Shown: positions 1 to 8,913 of the stretch, piece after piece | Layout: every line of letters begins with the position of its first letter | How positions within the stretch are numbered: position 1 is the first letter of the stretch | Origin: Leucobacter allii | Lineage (GTDB): Bacteria; Actinomycetota; Actinomycetes; Actinomycetales; Microbacteriaceae | DNA length: 64,000 bases | Reading direction: 5' to 3' | Assembly (NCBI RefSeq): GCF_022919155.1 | Contig: NZ_CP095045.1 | Span: 2,852,001 to 2,916,000 of the forward strand | Translations under genes and position numbers: made by a program | The notes under the pieces: model-generated | Databases searched by the model: none | Told to the model about the DNA's origin: nothing | What the model saw: the letters and a program-made list of their open reading frames with translations, nothing else

Positions 1-1628
1 CCGACGAGGCCTACGCGCTCAACGGCACCACGAGCGCCGAGACCTACCTCGTCATCGACAAGATCCTCGGCGTCGCCCGCCGTTCGGGCGCGGACGCCGT
101 GCATCCCGGCTACGGCTTCCTCGCCGAGAACGCCGACTTCGCGCGCGCCGTCATCGACGCGGGCCTCATCTGGATCGGCCCGGGCCCCGAGGCCATCGAG
201 CGCCTCGGCGACAAAGTCTCCGCGCGCCATGTGGCGGAGCAGGTGGGCGCTCCGCTCGCCGCCGGCACGAGCGACCCGGTGCGGGACGCCTCCGAGGTGC
301 TCGCCTTCGCCGACGAGGTCGGCCTGCCGATCGCCATCAAGGCGGCGTTCGGCGGCGGCGGGCGCGGGCTGAAGGTCGCCTACCAGCGCGAGGAGGTCGC
401 GGAGCTCTTCGAGTCGGCCACCCGCGAGGCCGTCGCGGCGTTCGGCCGCGGGGAGTGCTTCGTCGAGAAGTACCTCGAGAAGCCCCGCCACGTCGAGACG
501 CAGTGCCTCGCCGACGCCCACGGCAACGTCGTCGTAGTCTCGACGCGGGACTGCTCCCTGCAGCGGCGCCACCAGAAGCTCGTCGAGGAGGCGCCGGCGC
601 CATTCCTCACCGCGGAGCAGAACGAGCGGCTCTACTCGGCGTCGAAGGCGATCCTCAAGGAGGTCGGCTACGTCGGCGCCGGCACCTGCGAGTTCCTCGT
701 CGCGAAGGACGGCACGGTCTCCTTCCTCGAGGTGAACACGCGCCTCCAGGTCGAGCACCCGGTCTCCGAGGAGGTCACGGGGCTCGACCTCGTGCGCGAG
801 CAGTTCCGGATCGCGGAGGGCGGGGTGATCGACTACGCCGATCCTGTGCCGCACGGCCACTCCTTCGAGTTCCGTCTGAACGGCGAGGATCCGGGCAACG
901 GCTTCCTCCCCGCCCCCGGGCCCGTGACCGTCTTCCAGCCGGCCTCGGGTCCCGGCGTGCGCGTCGACTCCGGCGTGGCCGCGGGGGACGTCGTCTCCGG
1001 CGCCTTCGACTCGATGCTCGGCAAGCTCATCGTCACGGGCGCGAGCCGGGAGGAGGCGCTCGAGCGCTCCCGCCGCGCGCTCGAGGAGTTCGAGGTGCAG
1101 GGCCTGCCGACGGTGCTCCCGTTCCACCGCAAGATCGTCCGCGATCCCGCGTTCACCGCGCCCGACGGGCGCTTCGGCGTCTACACGCTGTGGATCGAGA
1201 GCGAGTTCGAGAACGACATCGAGCCCTGGGAGGGCGAGGTGCCGCCCGTCTCGCAGGATCCGAAGCGCCAGACCGTGGTCGTGGAGGTCTCGGGCCGCCG
1301 CGTCGAGGTGACGATGCCGGCGACGCTGCTGCCGCTCGTCGATCAGGAGGTCACCCGGGGGCCGGCGCCGAAGCGCGCCAAGGGCGCCGGCGTGGCCGGG
1401 GCGGCCGGGGACTCGATCGCGGCGCCGATGCAGGCGACCGTGGTGAAGCTCGCGGTCGATGAGGGGCAGGAGGTCGCCGAGGGCGATCTCGTCGCCGTCC
1501 TCGAGGCCATGAAGATGGAGCAGTCGCTCTACGCGCACCGCTCCGGCGTGGTCGCGGGCATCGATGCGCCCATCGGTCAGACGGTGCCGAACGGGCACGT
1601 GCTGCTGAGCATCGTCGATCCCGCCTGA
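1..1628 (+). CDS. acetyl-/propionyl-CoA carboxylase alpha subunit (biotin carboxylase + BCCP), 5' end outside window
   Basis: The frame is open from the first base, so this is the C-terminal 541 residues of a protein that starts upstream. The visible part has the biotin carboxylase ATP-grasp region (glycine-rich GGGGRGLK, then [11 protein letters not shown], the [12 protein letters not shown] active-site strand and the LVREQF helix). It ends in a biotin carboxyl carrier domain with the EAMKM biotinylation motif about 35 residues from the C-terminus. It would carboxylate biotin with ATP and bicarbonate and hand the carboxyl group to a separate beta subunit acting on acetyl-CoA or propionyl-CoA. 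Fused BC-BCCP subunits of this kind are the norm in Actinobacteria (AccA3/AccBC type). Substrate cannot be decided without the beta subunit. Confidence 0.95.
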   Translation, partial: DEAYALNGTTSAETYLVIDKILGVARRSGADAVHPGYGFLAENADFARAVIDAGLIWIGPGPEAIERLGDKVSARHVAEQVGAPLAAGTSDPVRDASEVLAFADEVGLPIAIKAAFGGGGRGLKVAYQREEVAELFESATREAVAAFGRGECFVEKYLEKPRHVETQCLADAHGNVVVVSTRDCSLQRRHQKLVEEAPAPFLTAEQNERLYSASKAILKEVGYVGAGTCEFLVAKDGTVSFLEVNTRLQVEHPVSEEVTGLDLVREQFRIAEGGVIDYADPVPHGHSFEFRLNGEDPGNGFLPAPGPVTVFQPASGPGVRVDSGVAAGDVVSGAFDSMLGKLIVTGASREEALERSRRALEEFEVQGLPTVLPFHRKIVRDPAFTAPDGRFGVYTLWIESEFENDIEPWEGEVPPVSQDPKRQTVVVEVSGRRVEVTMPATLLPLVDQEVTRGPAPKRAKGAGVAGAAGDSIAAPMQATVVKLAVDEGQEVAEGDLVAVLEAMKMEQSLYAHRSGVVAGIDAPIGQTVPNGHVLLSIVDPA

Positions 1629-1640
1629 GCGGGCCGCGCC

Positions 1641-2924
1641 TCAGAACACCCAGCTGCCGCCCGCGGCGATCGGCCACGACCAGGCGGTCGCCGCCCGGGC
1701 GAGAGCCGCGTGCGATCCGTCGGCGACGTCGACCAGCCCGGCTTGCGCGAGCGCGGCGAGCGACACCGTGCCGAGGTGCGCCGCGCCGAGCTCACGGATG
1801 TCGAGGCGCAGCTCGGCGGGGTCCTCCGAACGGGCGACCTCGGCCCGTCCCGACGCGTCGACGCGCACGCGCCAGCGGCCGGCGTTGGCCGGGATCAGCG
1901 CGTCCGTCACCTCGAGGACGACGTCGGCGGGCGCCGCGTATCGGCGCCCGGCGAGCGCCCGGGGCAGATCGAGGATGCGGATCCACTGCAGATCCCGCGT
2001 CGTCGGCATCGCCGCGCGCGCATCCACGAGGAGCGAGAGGATCGGATCGTCGACGGGCAGCGGGCCGGCTTCGATCCGCGCCATGAGATCGAGGTCGAGC
2101 AACACGGACCAGAGCCGGTGCGCCGCCGCGGCGTCGAGCGCCACCGCGTCGCGCACCTGCACCGTGCCGTCGGCGACGTCGCGGTTCCAGGCGCTCTTGC
2201 GCCGGAATCGCGCGTAGCCGCGGGGTTCGCCCGCGGCGTTGGTGATGAGGAGCAGGCGCTGCGCCTCGAGCCCCTGGCGCAGCGCGGGCGGATCCTGATC
2301 CTGCGCCCGCCGCAGCTCGGGGGTCTCCCAGCTCGCCCAGCCCGGCCGGCCGATGCCCTCGGGCACCCGCGCGTAGGCGCGGTGCAGCCGGGCGACCACC
2401 GGACCGTGCCGCGCGGCGTCCCACTCGTGCATCTCCACCGCAAGGGCCGCGGACCCCGCGATCGGGCGCAGCGCCGCACCGCGCGGGATGGTGAGCGAGA
2501 CCTGGGGCGCCGCCATGCCGTAGCCGAAGCGCCCGTAGATGGCGGCCTCCGCTGCGGTCAGGCCCGAGATCGCCTCGCCGCGCTCCAGGCAGTCGGCGAA
2601 GTGGTGCGCGATCATCTCCCGCAGCAGTCCGCGGCGGCGGTGCCCGGGGTGCACGCCGACCCAGGTCAGCCACCCGCACGCGGTCTCGGCCCCGGGAACC
2701 GGGTAGGCGGAGAGCGCGTACGCGCCGTACATCGCGGCGAGGCCCGGCGCGGAGCCGCCGTGCTCGACGCCCCACACGCGCCCCCACGGGAGCGGCTGCT
2801 CGAGCCGGAGGAGCTCGTCGAACGCCACCTCCGTCGGGAAGGCCCAGGCGTCGAGCGCGATCACCTCGCGCAGCCGGGAATCGTCGTCGAGCCGGGTGAG
2901 GCGGTAGCCGTCGGGGAGGGTCAT
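1641..2924 (-). CDS. Eis-family GNAT N-acetyltransferase
   Basis: 427 residues, the usual length of Eis proteins (about 400-420). An N-terminal GNAT domain carries the acetyl-CoA loop [11 protein letters not shown] near residue 90, followed by a second GNAT-like fold and a C-terminal SCP2-like domain. It ends in Trp-Val-Phe; in mycobacterial Eis the C-terminal carboxylate is catalytic, and the Phe end matches. Family members acetylate amines, including several positions of aminoglycosides; the native substrate here is unknown. It converges with the carboxylase gene (12 nt apart). GATACT lies 6 nt before the ATG, so the mRNA may be leaderless, though GGAGA could also act as a ribosome site. 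Confidence 0.88.
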   Translation of the reverse strand: MTLPDGYRLTRLDDDSRLREVIALDAWAFPTEVAFDELLRLEQPLPWGRVWGVEHGGSAPGLAAMYGAYALSAYPVPGAETACGWLTWVGVHPGHRRRGLLREMIAHHFADCLERGEAISGLTAAEAAIYGRFGYGMAAPQVSLTIPRGAALRPIAGSAALAVEMHEWDAARHGPVVARLHRAYARVPEGIGRPGWASWETPELRRAQDQDPPALRQGLEAQRLLLITNAAGEPRGYARFRRKSAWNRDVADGTVQVRDAVALDAAAAHRLWSVLLDLDLMARIEAGPLPVDDPILSLLVDARAAMPTTRDLQWIRILDLPRALAGRRYAAPADVVLEVTDALIPANAGRWRVRVDASGRAEVARSEDPAELRLDIRELGAAHLGTVSLAALAQAGLVDVADGSHAALARAATAWSWPIAAGGSWVF

Positions 2925-2986
2925 ATCTCCAGTATCCCGGACGCCGGCGCGGGAATAGGCCGGGACGGGATCGGGTTGGACCCGGT

Positions 2987-3970
2987 ATGTCTCCGACCCC
3001 GCTCTCGATCCTGGACCTCGCCACCGTCGAAGCGGACGGCAGCATCGCCGACGCCTTCCGTCACTCGGTCGACGTCGCGCAGCTCGCGGAGCGGAGCGGC
3101 TACGCGCGGGTCTGGTACGCCGAGCACCACAACATGCCGTCGATCGCCTCGAGCGCGACGTCGGTGCTCATCGCGCACATCGCCGCCCGCACCGAGACGA
3201 TCGGGCTCGGCGCCGGCGGCGTGATGCTGCCGAACCACTCCCCACTGGTGATCGCCGAGCAGTTCGGCACGCTCGCGGAGCTGCATCCCGGCCGCATCCA
3301 CCTCGGTCTCGGCCGGGCACCCGGCAGCGACGGCGCCACCTTCCGCGCGCTCCGCCGCACGATGCAGGCCGCCGACAGCTTCCCGCAGGACGTCGTCGAA
3401 CTGCAGCGCTACCTCTCGGACGAGCTGCCCCGCACCGCGGTGAACGCCTATCCGGGCCGGGGCACCGGCGTCCCCCTCACGATCCTCGGATCGAGCCTCT
3501 TCGGCGCGAATCTCGCGGCGCAGCTCGGCCTGCCGTATTCCTTCGCCTCGCACTTCGCCCCGCAGCTGCTGCGGAACGCGGTGCAGCACTACCGCGACAA
3601 CTACGTGCCGAGCACGGCCCACCCGGAGCCCTATGTGAGCGCGGGGGTGAACGTCGTCGCCGCCGACACCGATGCGGAGGCCGAGGCGATCTTCGCCCGT
3701 GCCGAGCTCGACCGGGTGCGCCGGTTCCTCTCGCGGGGCCGCGAGCAGGAGCTGACCGCCGACGAGGCGGCCGCGCTCTTCGACACGCCCGCCGGCGTGC
3801 AGATCCGCGAGATGCTGCACTACACCGCGATCGGCGGACCCGAGCGCGTGCGCGAGGAGCTCGAGGCGTTCGCCGCGCACGCCGGCGTCGACGAGCTCGT
3901 CACCGTGCACGCCGCGCCGACGCGCGCCGAGCAGCTCGCCTCGGTGCGCATCGCCGCGCCGGGGGCCTGA
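2987..3970 (+). CDS. LLM-class (luciferase-like) flavin-dependent oxidoreductase
   Basis: 327 residues with the bacterial luciferase-like TIM-barrel pattern: N-terminal [24 protein letters not shown] near residue 45, then the [22 protein letters not shown] block, typical of the MsnO8/YhbW branch of the family. These enzymes use reduced FMN and oxygen or F420; the His in AEHHN is characteristic. The substrate cannot be inferred. It is divergent from the Eis-like gene with a 62-nt gap and stands alone. Confidence 0.88.
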   Translation: MSPTPLSILDLATVEADGSIADAFRHSVDVAQLAERSGYARVWYAEHHNMPSIASSATSVLIAHIAARTETIGLGAGGVMLPNHSPLVIAEQFGTLAELHPGRIHLGLGRAPGSDGATFRALRRTMQAADSFPQDVVELQRYLSDELPRTAVNAYPGRGTGVPLTILGSSLFGANLAAQLGLPYSFASHFAPQLLRNAVQHYRDNYVPSTAHPEPYVSAGVNVVAADTDAEAEAIFARAELDRVRRFLSRGREQELTADEAAALFDTPAGVQIREMLHYTAIGGPERVREELEAFAAHAGVDELVTVHAAPTRAEQLASVRIAAPGA

Positions 3971-4003
3971 CGCGGCATCGAGGACGCCGCGCGGTTCTCG
4001 GCG

Positions 4004-4062
4004 GAGCGCGTCGGCGCCCGATGTCTGCGCCGGGAGTCCACAGAGCGCGTCGGCGCCCGATG
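4004..4062. repeat. 20-bp direct repeat pair in intergenic region
   Basis: Two identical 20-bp copies (4004-4023 and 4043-4062, beginning GAGCGCGTCGG) lie 39 bp apart in the 281-bp gap downstream of the LLM gene. The gap also holds GC-rich inverted stretches. I see no gene in 3971-4251. Confidence 0.6.
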
Positions 4063-4251
4063 CCCGGCGCCACCCGCGTGCGTCGGTATCCGTGAGACGC
4101 CCCGCGGGTGCATCCGCCAGCAGTGTTGCGGCAGCGTCGCCGCATCCGCGAGGGTACCCCGCCGCCTCGGGACGTGCCACCCCCTGTGCGCGCGCCCCGG
4201 AGCCGGGGATCCTGGAAGCGGATGCCCGGAAGCGCATCCGTGACGGGAGGA

Positions 4252-4452
4252 ATGATGGACGAGCAGTTGCCCGACGCCGTCGAGCGGGCGGCGAAGCAGG
4301 CCGAGGAGATCCTCGAGGATCCGCGCGAGGAGGATCCCGAACGCGCGCCCTCCGAGCCAGACGACGGCTCGGCCGTCGAGGACGCGCAGAGCGATCCCGA
4401 TGGGACGCAGCCCCGCCGGCGCGGTGAGGAACCCGTCGACAATCTGGAGTGA
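4252..4452 (+). CDS. small acidic hypothetical protein (66 aa)
   Basis: Start chosen at the double ATG 4252/4255, which follows a strong GGGAGG at 4245-4250; a longer frame starting at 4108 has no such signal. The product is strongly acidic (DEQLPDAVERAAKQAEEILEDPREEDPE...), with no signal peptide or membrane segment, and looks helical then disordered. I do not recognise a family. It lies on the same strand as the Ig-repeat surface protein 100 nt downstream, which has its own promoter. Confidence 0.6.
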   Translation: MMDEQLPDAVERAAKQAEEILEDPREEDPERAPSEPDDGSAVEDAQSDPDGTQPRRRGEEPVDNLE

Positions 4453-4518
4453 CGCAGCGCGGCGGAGGGACCATCCGTCGCGGCCGCGGGACGAGGGATC
4501 CGCGCATAAGAAATGCAC

Positions 4519-4544
4519 AGTCCGAGTAAAACTTGGACTATGCT
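4519..4544 (+). promoter_or_regulatory. palindromic operator candidate overlapping a leaderless promoter
   Basis: 4519-4539 is an almost perfect palindrome: AGTCC-N-AGT-AAA-ACT-N-GGACT. It runs straight into a -10 like TATGCT (4539-4544), with the ATG 7 nt further on at 4552 and no ribosome-binding sequence. A repressor bound here would block the -10/-35 region. I cannot assign the regulator. Confidence 0.55.
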
Positions 4545-4551
4545 CACCATT

Positions 4552-6114
4552 ATGCGTCGCCTCATCACCGGCATCGTCGCCGGACTCGCCCTCGTCTTCG
4601 GCGGCATCCTCGCCGCCGCCCCCGCCCAGGCCGCCACGGTCACGTGGGACGGCACCCTCAGCGACGGGGATGCGAGCTGGCAGCGGCCGTCATGCACCGG
4701 AGTCGGCCCGAACATCGAGTGGTTCGACACGCAGGATCTCAGCGTCGACACCGACGGCGTGTACACGTTCCAGATGCTCGCCCAGGCGCCGCTGCCGCCG
4801 AGCGGCACGGGCGCCGACGGGTACTTCCTCCTCTACGCAGCCCCGTTCGATCCCGCCGCCCCGCTCACCAACTGCATCGCGTCGGACGACGACAGCGGCG
4901 GCGGCTGGCTGCCGCGCATCGTCACAGAGCTCGCAGCGGGCGACTACGTGCTCGTGACGACCCAGTGCTGCGACGGCATCACGCCGGATCAGGCCATGAG
5001 CTACACGAATCAGGTCACCGGGCCCGGAGACATCCGACTGACGCACCGCGCCCCCGGTTCCGTGCAGATCTCGCCCGCGGCGGCGGCGATCCCCGCGGGC
5101 GAGGACCTCGCGCAGCTCGTGGTCGCCCTCTCCGAGCAGCCGAGCGCCGATGTGACGATCCCGCTCACGAGCTCCGATCCTGCGCTCCTCGCCGTCCCCG
5201 CCTCGGTGACCATCCCGGCCGCGGAGTGGGAGGACGGCGCGACGTTCGAGGTCGCGCGGCTCGCCGCCGTGACCGTGGATACGACGGTGAGCGTGGAGAC
5301 GGGACTCACCACCAGCGCGGATCCCCGGTTCTCCGGGCTCGAGGTCGCGGATGTCCCGGTCACCCTGGACGCGCGGCTCGCGACGACGACCGCGCTCGAA
5401 GCGGATCCGGCCACCGTCACCATCGGCGAGGCCACGGCGTTCACGGCGACGGTCGACCGGGCGGGCGCCACCGGCGACGTCGAGTTCTTCGACGGGGGCG
5501 ATTCGCTCGGGAGCGCCCCGCTCGTCGACGGCACGGCGACGCTCGATGCGGTCGTCCTCCCCGTCGGTCCGCGCTCCGTCACCGCGACGTACGCCGGCGA
5601 CGCCGCTCACGCGGCCTCGGCCTCGGATCCGGTGATCGTCACGGTCGAGCGCGCCGCGAGCACGACGACGCTCGCGCTCGCGGAATCGTCGATCGTCGTC
5701 GGGGAGGACGCCGCGCTCGACGTCTCGGTGAGCGGCGCGGCGCCGAGCGGCGAGGTCGCGATCCTCCGGGACGGCGACCCCGTCGGCACGGTCGCCGCCG
5801 GCACGGCGACGACGCTCGTCCTCGCGGACCTGCCGGTCGGCGAGCACCGCTTCACCGCCGAGTACGCGGGAGACGCGCAGAACCTCGGTTCCGCTTCCGA
5901 GGCGGTCGTGCTCACGGTCGCGCCCGCCGTCCTGCCGCCGACGCCGGGGAAGCCCGAGACGCCCGCAGCACCGGCGCCCGCTCTGCCGGGAACCCCGACC
6001 GCGCTCGTCGCGACCGGCGCCGGGCCCGGCGGTCCGCTCGCCGCGGCCGGACTCGTGCTCGCGGCGGCCGGCGCGATCCTGCTCGCGCACCGGCGCCGGA
6101 CGCGCCTGCACTGA
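4552..6114 (+). CDS. secreted Ig-repeat surface protein with C-terminal wall-anchor-like tail
   Basis: 520 residues from the ATG at 4552; start chosen because the signal peptide (MRRLITG, hydrophobic core, AAAPAQA^A) begins there and the -10 sits 7 nt upstream. Residues 30-190 form an N-terminal extracellular domain with several Cys (SCTG, NCIA, QCCDG). Two Ig-like beta domains of the big_3_5 type follow at about 278-366 and 368-456 (each starting TTTALxA/TTTLAL and ending VTATYAGD.../FTAEYAGD...). Then come a Pro-rich linker, LVATGAG, a hydrophobic segment and RRRTR. This is the layout of a sortase substrate, although LVATG is not the classical LPxTG or LAxTG. Role is probably adhesion or structural; inference. 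Confidence 0.8.
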   Translation: MRRLITGIVAGLALVFGGILAAAPAQAATVTWDGTLSDGDASWQRPSCTGVGPNIEWFDTQDLSVDTDGVYTFQMLAQAPLPPSGTGADGYFLLYAAPFDPAAPLTNCIASDDDSGGGWLPRIVTELAAGDYVLVTTQCCDGITPDQAMSYTNQVTGPGDIRLTHRAPGSVQISPAAAAIPAGEDLAQLVVALSEQPSADVTIPLTSSDPALLAVPASVTIPAAEWEDGATFEVARLAAVTVDTTVSVETGLTTSADPRFSGLEVADVPVTLDARLATTTALEADPATVTIGEATAFTATVDRAGATGDVEFFDGGDSLGSAPLVDGTATLDAVVLPVGPRSVTATYAGDAAHAASASDPVIVTVERAASTTTLALAESSIVVGEDAALDVSVSGAAPSGEVAILRDGDPVGTVAAGTATTLVLADLPVGEHRFTAEYAGDAQNLGSASEAVVLTVAPAVLPPTPGKPETPAAPAPALPGTPTALVATGAGPGGPLAAAGLVLAAAGAILLAHRRRTRLH

Positions 6115-6133
6115 CGCCGCGGCGGCGCGGACC

Positions 6134-6207
6134 GCGGTGCGCCCCGCGCGCCCCTTTGCCTTCCCGCACCGCCCCCGCGGTGCGCCCCGTGCGCCCCTTT
6201 GCCTTCC
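6134..6207. repeat. 31-bp direct repeat pair
   Basis: 6134-6164 and 6177-6207 are 31-bp copies differing at one base (each ends CCCCTTTGCCTTCC). They open a 433-bp intergenic stretch (6115-6547) that is pyrimidine-rich on the + strand and in which I see no credible gene. Confidence 0.65.
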
Positions 6208-6253
6208 GCCCCCGCTTCGCTCCCCACTCCCTTTCCCGCTTCGCTCCCCCGAT

Positions 6254-6469
6254 CACGATCCGGGTCACTCGGGAAGGGTGTGCAAAGCGCGCACAGTGCC
6301 GCGCCGACCCGGATCCGGGCGCCGCGGTGCCCCGAATGGGCGCACCACCGCTCGCCCCCGGTCACCCCGTTCGCATCCCATTCGCCCCACCCTCGCTATC
6401 CCCCCCCCACGATCCGGGTCACTCGGGAAGGGTGCGCGCTCCGGGAACCCTGCCGAACCGACCCGAATC
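6254..6469. repeat. 27-bp identical direct repeats with diverged flanks
   Basis: 6254-6280 and 6408-6434 are identical over 27 bp (core GGGTCACTCGGGAAGGGTG). Similarity continues for about 35 bp downstream in both copies (TGCCG..CCGACCCG.ATCC), and both are preceded by pyrimidine-rich runs. Together they look like two copies of a roughly 150-bp extragenic unit in tandem. Confidence 0.6.
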
Positions 6470-6547
6470 CTGCTCGGAATCGGCCCGCACCGGACCGGAT
6501 CCAGCACTCGGGCAGGTTCCGCCCCGGCGCCACCGTAGGCTGACGGC

Positions 6548-7276
6548 ATGCACGCTCCGACCTCTCGGCGACCGCTCGCCCTCGCGATCGGCGCCGTGCG
6601 GCTCGCCGTCGGGCTCGCCGTGATGGCCACCCTCGGATACGCCTACGCACTCGGCGTCGCGGCGGGGGAGCCCAATCCCTTCGACTACTTCGGCTACTTC
6701 ACGAATCTGACGAGCCTCCTCACCGGCGGCGTGTGGATCGCGATCGGCGCGCGCGGCATCGCCGGGCTGCCGCTCCCGCAGAGCGCGAACATCGTGCGCG
6801 CCGGCGGCGTCGCCTGCATGCTCGTCGTGGGCGTCGTGTACAACACGCTCGTTCCGGGAACGGGGTCGGCGCCGCCGTGGGTGAGCATCTCGCTCCACGT
6901 CGCCTTCCCAGCGCTCGTTGCGCTCGATTGGCTCCTCGTCGGAGATCGGGCGCCCCTCCCCTGGCGGCTCTGGTGGATCGTGCTGCCCTACCCGCTGCTG
7001 TGGCTCGCGGTCGTGCTCACGCGCGGTGTCACCGACGGCTGGGTGCCGTACGGGTTCCTGCTGCCGGCGCACGGCACGGCGTCGCTCGCGGCGCACGTGG
7101 CCGGGCTCTGCGCCGCGCTCATCGCGCTCGGGCTGCTGGTGTGGTGGGCGAGCCGCTTCCCCGGAGTCCTGGATCGGGCCGCAGAACGCAGTCGTCCCGA
7201 GCGCGGATCGCTCGGAGCGATGCCGCACTCGGGACGAGTGGCGGAGGATGGGGGATTTGAACCCCCGAGGGCGTGA
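6548..7276 (+). CDS. Pr6Pr-type integral membrane protein
   Basis: 242 residues with six hydrophobic segments and the family-like motifs FDYFGYFTNLTSLL after TM1 and ALDWLLVGDR in the middle; resembles the Pr6Pr (six-TM) family of unknown function. TAGGCT (6536-6541) ends 6 nt before the ATG, suggesting a leaderless mRNA. The C-terminus is odd: the last 11 codons (GFEPPRA) are read from the antisense strand of the tRNA-Ser gene, so the natural stop may have been lost or the tail may be dispensable. Confidence 0.75.
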   Translation: MHAPTSRRPLALAIGAVRLAVGLAVMATLGYAYALGVAAGEPNPFDYFGYFTNLTSLLTGGVWIAIGARGIAGLPLPQSANIVRAGGVACMLVVGVVYNTLVPGTGSAPPWVSISLHVAFPALVALDWLLVGDRAPLPWRLWWIVLPYPLLWLAVVLTRGVTDGWVPYGFLLPAHGTASLAAHVAGLCAALIALGLLVWWASRFPGVLDRAAERSRPERGSLGAMPHSGRVAEDGGFEPPRA

Positions 7277-7326
7277 ACCCAACACGCGTTCCAGGCGTGC
7301 GCCATAGGCCGCTAGGCGAATCCTCC
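7242..7326 (-). tRNA. tRNA-Ser (anticodon GGA)
   Basis: On the minus strand, a 7-bp acceptor stem pairs GGAGGAT (7326-7320) with ATCCTCC (7249-7243), discriminator G at 7242, D-arm GCCTAGCGGCC, anticodon loop CTGGAAC with GGA, a long variable arm as expected for Ser, and T-loop GGTTCAAATCC. CCA is not encoded (GCC follows). It reads UCC/UCU codons. Confidence 0.95.
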
Positions 7327-7475
7327 TCACTGGTCGAAACCAGCGTCGCCCAGTCTAGCGGGTTCCGCGCTGCGATCCGAATCGGAGCCTCCCGGCGGTG
7401 CGCCGGAGATCCATCCAGGAGCGCCGGGACGCGCCCGGGACAACTTGCGAGCGGGCTGGGAAAACCGCCGCCGAC

Positions 7476-7557
7476 TTGTAAGTAACAGAACGGTAACGCA
7501 TACTGGTACGAGCGCCCGGGCCCGAGTCCGGCGCTTTTTGTTGGACAAGCCTCGGAG
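7476..7557 (+). promoter_or_regulatory. promoter with tandem GTAAC sites and a terminator-like hairpin leader for the CHAP-like gene
   Basis: TTGTAA (7476-7481), 17-bp spacer, CATACT (7499-7504). The spacer contains GTAAC at 7482-7486 and 7493-7497, exactly 11 bp apart, a pattern like MtrA-type response-regulator direct repeats that control wall hydrolases in Actinobacteria (inference). Just after the expected transcription start, AGCGCC (7511-7516) pairs with GGCGCT (7530-7535) and is followed by TTTTTG, i.e. a terminator-like hairpin. GGAG at 7554-7557 is the ribosome site for the GTG at 7566. Confidence 0.55.
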
Positions 7558-7565
7558 TTTTACAC

Positions 7566-8204
7566 GTGAAAGTACCTGCCAAGACGTTCATCGTCGGCCT
7601 GGTCAGCTCAGTGACATTCGCACTGGGAGCGGCCCCCGCACTGGCAGCGGAACCCGTCGAGGACTTCTCCGCAGCCGCGGTGCAGCCGGCGAGCACCGTC
7701 TCGCAAACGCTCGACACCTCCTCCGAGAACACGGCGCTCGCCGGAGCGTCGATCGACTCGGTCCTCCAGCTCGACGACGTCGGAGACGTGCCCCACGGGT
7801 ACGACGTGGCCGCCGCCATCGAGCTCGCCGAGAGCGAGATCGGCAGCAGCCGCCCCACGGGCTGGAGCCAGCCCGGCGAGTGCATCATGTCGGCCCAGCG
7901 CTGGATCCGCGCCGGAGGCGGCGCGTGGACCGGCGGCGGCGATCCGGTCTCCAACTACGACAACGCGACGCGGATGACCCTCGCGGCCGCGGCCCCCGGC
8001 GACATCATCCAGTACGAGAACGTCGCCTCCCCCACGTCCTGGGTGACCGGCGTGCACACGGTGCTCATCACCGAGGTGAACAAGGACGGCACCTTCACCA
8101 TCATTCAGTCGAACAGCCCCGGCGGCTCCGGTCTCGTGACCAAAGAGGAGAACTGGACCCCCGCTCCCCCGGAGGGCTTCCAGGCCGCCGTGTGGCGCTT
8201 CTGA
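7566..8204 (+). CDS. secreted CHAP/NlpC-P60-like protein, putative cell-wall amidase
   Basis: 212 residues from a GTG start. A Sec signal peptide (MKVPAKTFIVG...APALA^A) is followed by a low-complexity segment to about residue 80. The C-terminal domain has GWSQPGECIMSAQRWI with the candidate catalytic Cys and TGVHTVLITEV with the candidate His, then a Trp-rich end, as in CHAP-type cysteine peptidases/amidases of peptidoglycan. The MtrA-like direct repeat in its promoter would fit wall-remodelling control. Exact bond cleaved is unknown. Confidence 0.7.
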   Translation: MKVPAKTFIVGLVSSVTFALGAAPALAAEPVEDFSAAAVQPASTVSQTLDTSSENTALAGASIDSVLQLDDVGDVPHGYDVAAAIELAESEIGSSRPTGWSQPGECIMSAQRWIRAGGGAWTGGGDPVSNYDNATRMTLAAAAPGDIIQYENVASPTSWVTGVHTVLITEVNKDGTFTIIQSNSPGGSGLVTKEENWTPAPPEGFQAAVWRF

Positions 8205-8225
8205 GCCCCTCCCCGCAGATCTTCC

Positions 8226-8260
8226 CGCCCCTGCCGCTCCCACCGAGCGGCAGGGGCGTT
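8226..8260 (+). terminator. rho-independent-type terminator after the CHAP-like gene
   Basis: A 14-bp perfect stem (8226-8239 with 8245-8258, starting CGCCCCTGCCGC) with a 5-nt loop, followed by TTCTCGT. It begins 21 nt after the stop codon. Confidence 0.7.
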
Positions 8261-8426
8261 CTCGTGCCCGACCCGCGACGCCGCGAGCGCGCGGCGGGGC
8301 GGCGCGCTCGACACGGGTGACGGTGTTGACATTCGCCCAGCGAGTCGGCGAGACTTCGGAGATATGCAGCGCGATCCGTCATCGGGACGAACGGCGCTCC
8401 GAGATCCGGCGAACACGGGGGTCACG

Positions 8427-8741
8427 ATGAGCATCACCGCAGCAGCACGGGCGTCGCGCACGGGCGGCATCGGCCACGCGCATCCCGCGCGACCCGCCGC
8501 GAGCTCGCGGACGAGCCTCACCTTCGGCGTCTTCCTGCTCACGACGCTGCTGAGTGCGCTCCTGCCCGCGCTGCCGCTGCTCATCGCGGGCGCATCGCTC
8601 CTCACGGAACTGCGCTCCCGGAAGGGCATGCAGGCGGTCATCTGGATCCTGGCCGGCCTCCTCACCGCGCTCCAGGCGACGATGCTCCTCCCGCCCACCC
8701 TCATCGTCGAGACCTCGACGTCGGTCGTGCCGCTGCCGTAG
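8427..8741 (+). CDS. small membrane protein of unknown function (104 aa)
   Basis: I place the start at ATG 8427 (GGGGG eight nt upstream); an in-frame ATG at 8364 would add a 21-residue hydrophilic leader. Two to three hydrophobic segments (LTFGVFLLTTLLSALLPALPLLIAGASLL and VIWILAGLLTALQATMLL) follow a basic N-terminus. No family recognised. Its TAG stop lies inside the first unit of an 18-bp tandem repeat. Confidence 0.5.
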   Translation: MSITAAARASRTGGIGHAHPARPAASSRTSLTFGVFLLTTLLSALLPALPLLIAGASLLTELRSRKGMQAVIWILAGLLTALQATMLLPPTLIVETSTSVVPLP

Positions 8742-8875
8742 GCCGCGCCGCTGCCGTAGGCCGCGCCGCTGCCGGGCACCGCCGTCGCAGGCACGGTCGT
8801 TCGGGCCGCGCCCGCGGCATCAGCCCGAACCCGCGGCTTCAGCCCCGAACCCGCGGCTTCAGCCCGAACCCGCGC
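8729..8875. repeat. two short tandem repeat arrays between convergent genes
   Basis: 8729-8774 holds 2.5 copies of an 18-bp unit (GCCGCTGCCGTAGGCCGC). 8811-8875 holds three copies of a 19-20-bp unit (CCCGAACCCGCGGCTTCAG), the first truncated. They fill the 172-bp gap between the small membrane protein and resB. Confidence 0.7.
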
Positions 8876-8913
8876 GACAGCCGCGCTCCCGCGCAACGGC
8901 AGCGCCGGCGCAG

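Noticed and set aside
6199..6543. Proline/arginine-rich open frames in the 6115-6547 gap
   Set aside because: Several overlapping frames on both strands are open only because of GC content; no start signals or recognisable domain, and the repeats cross their frames.
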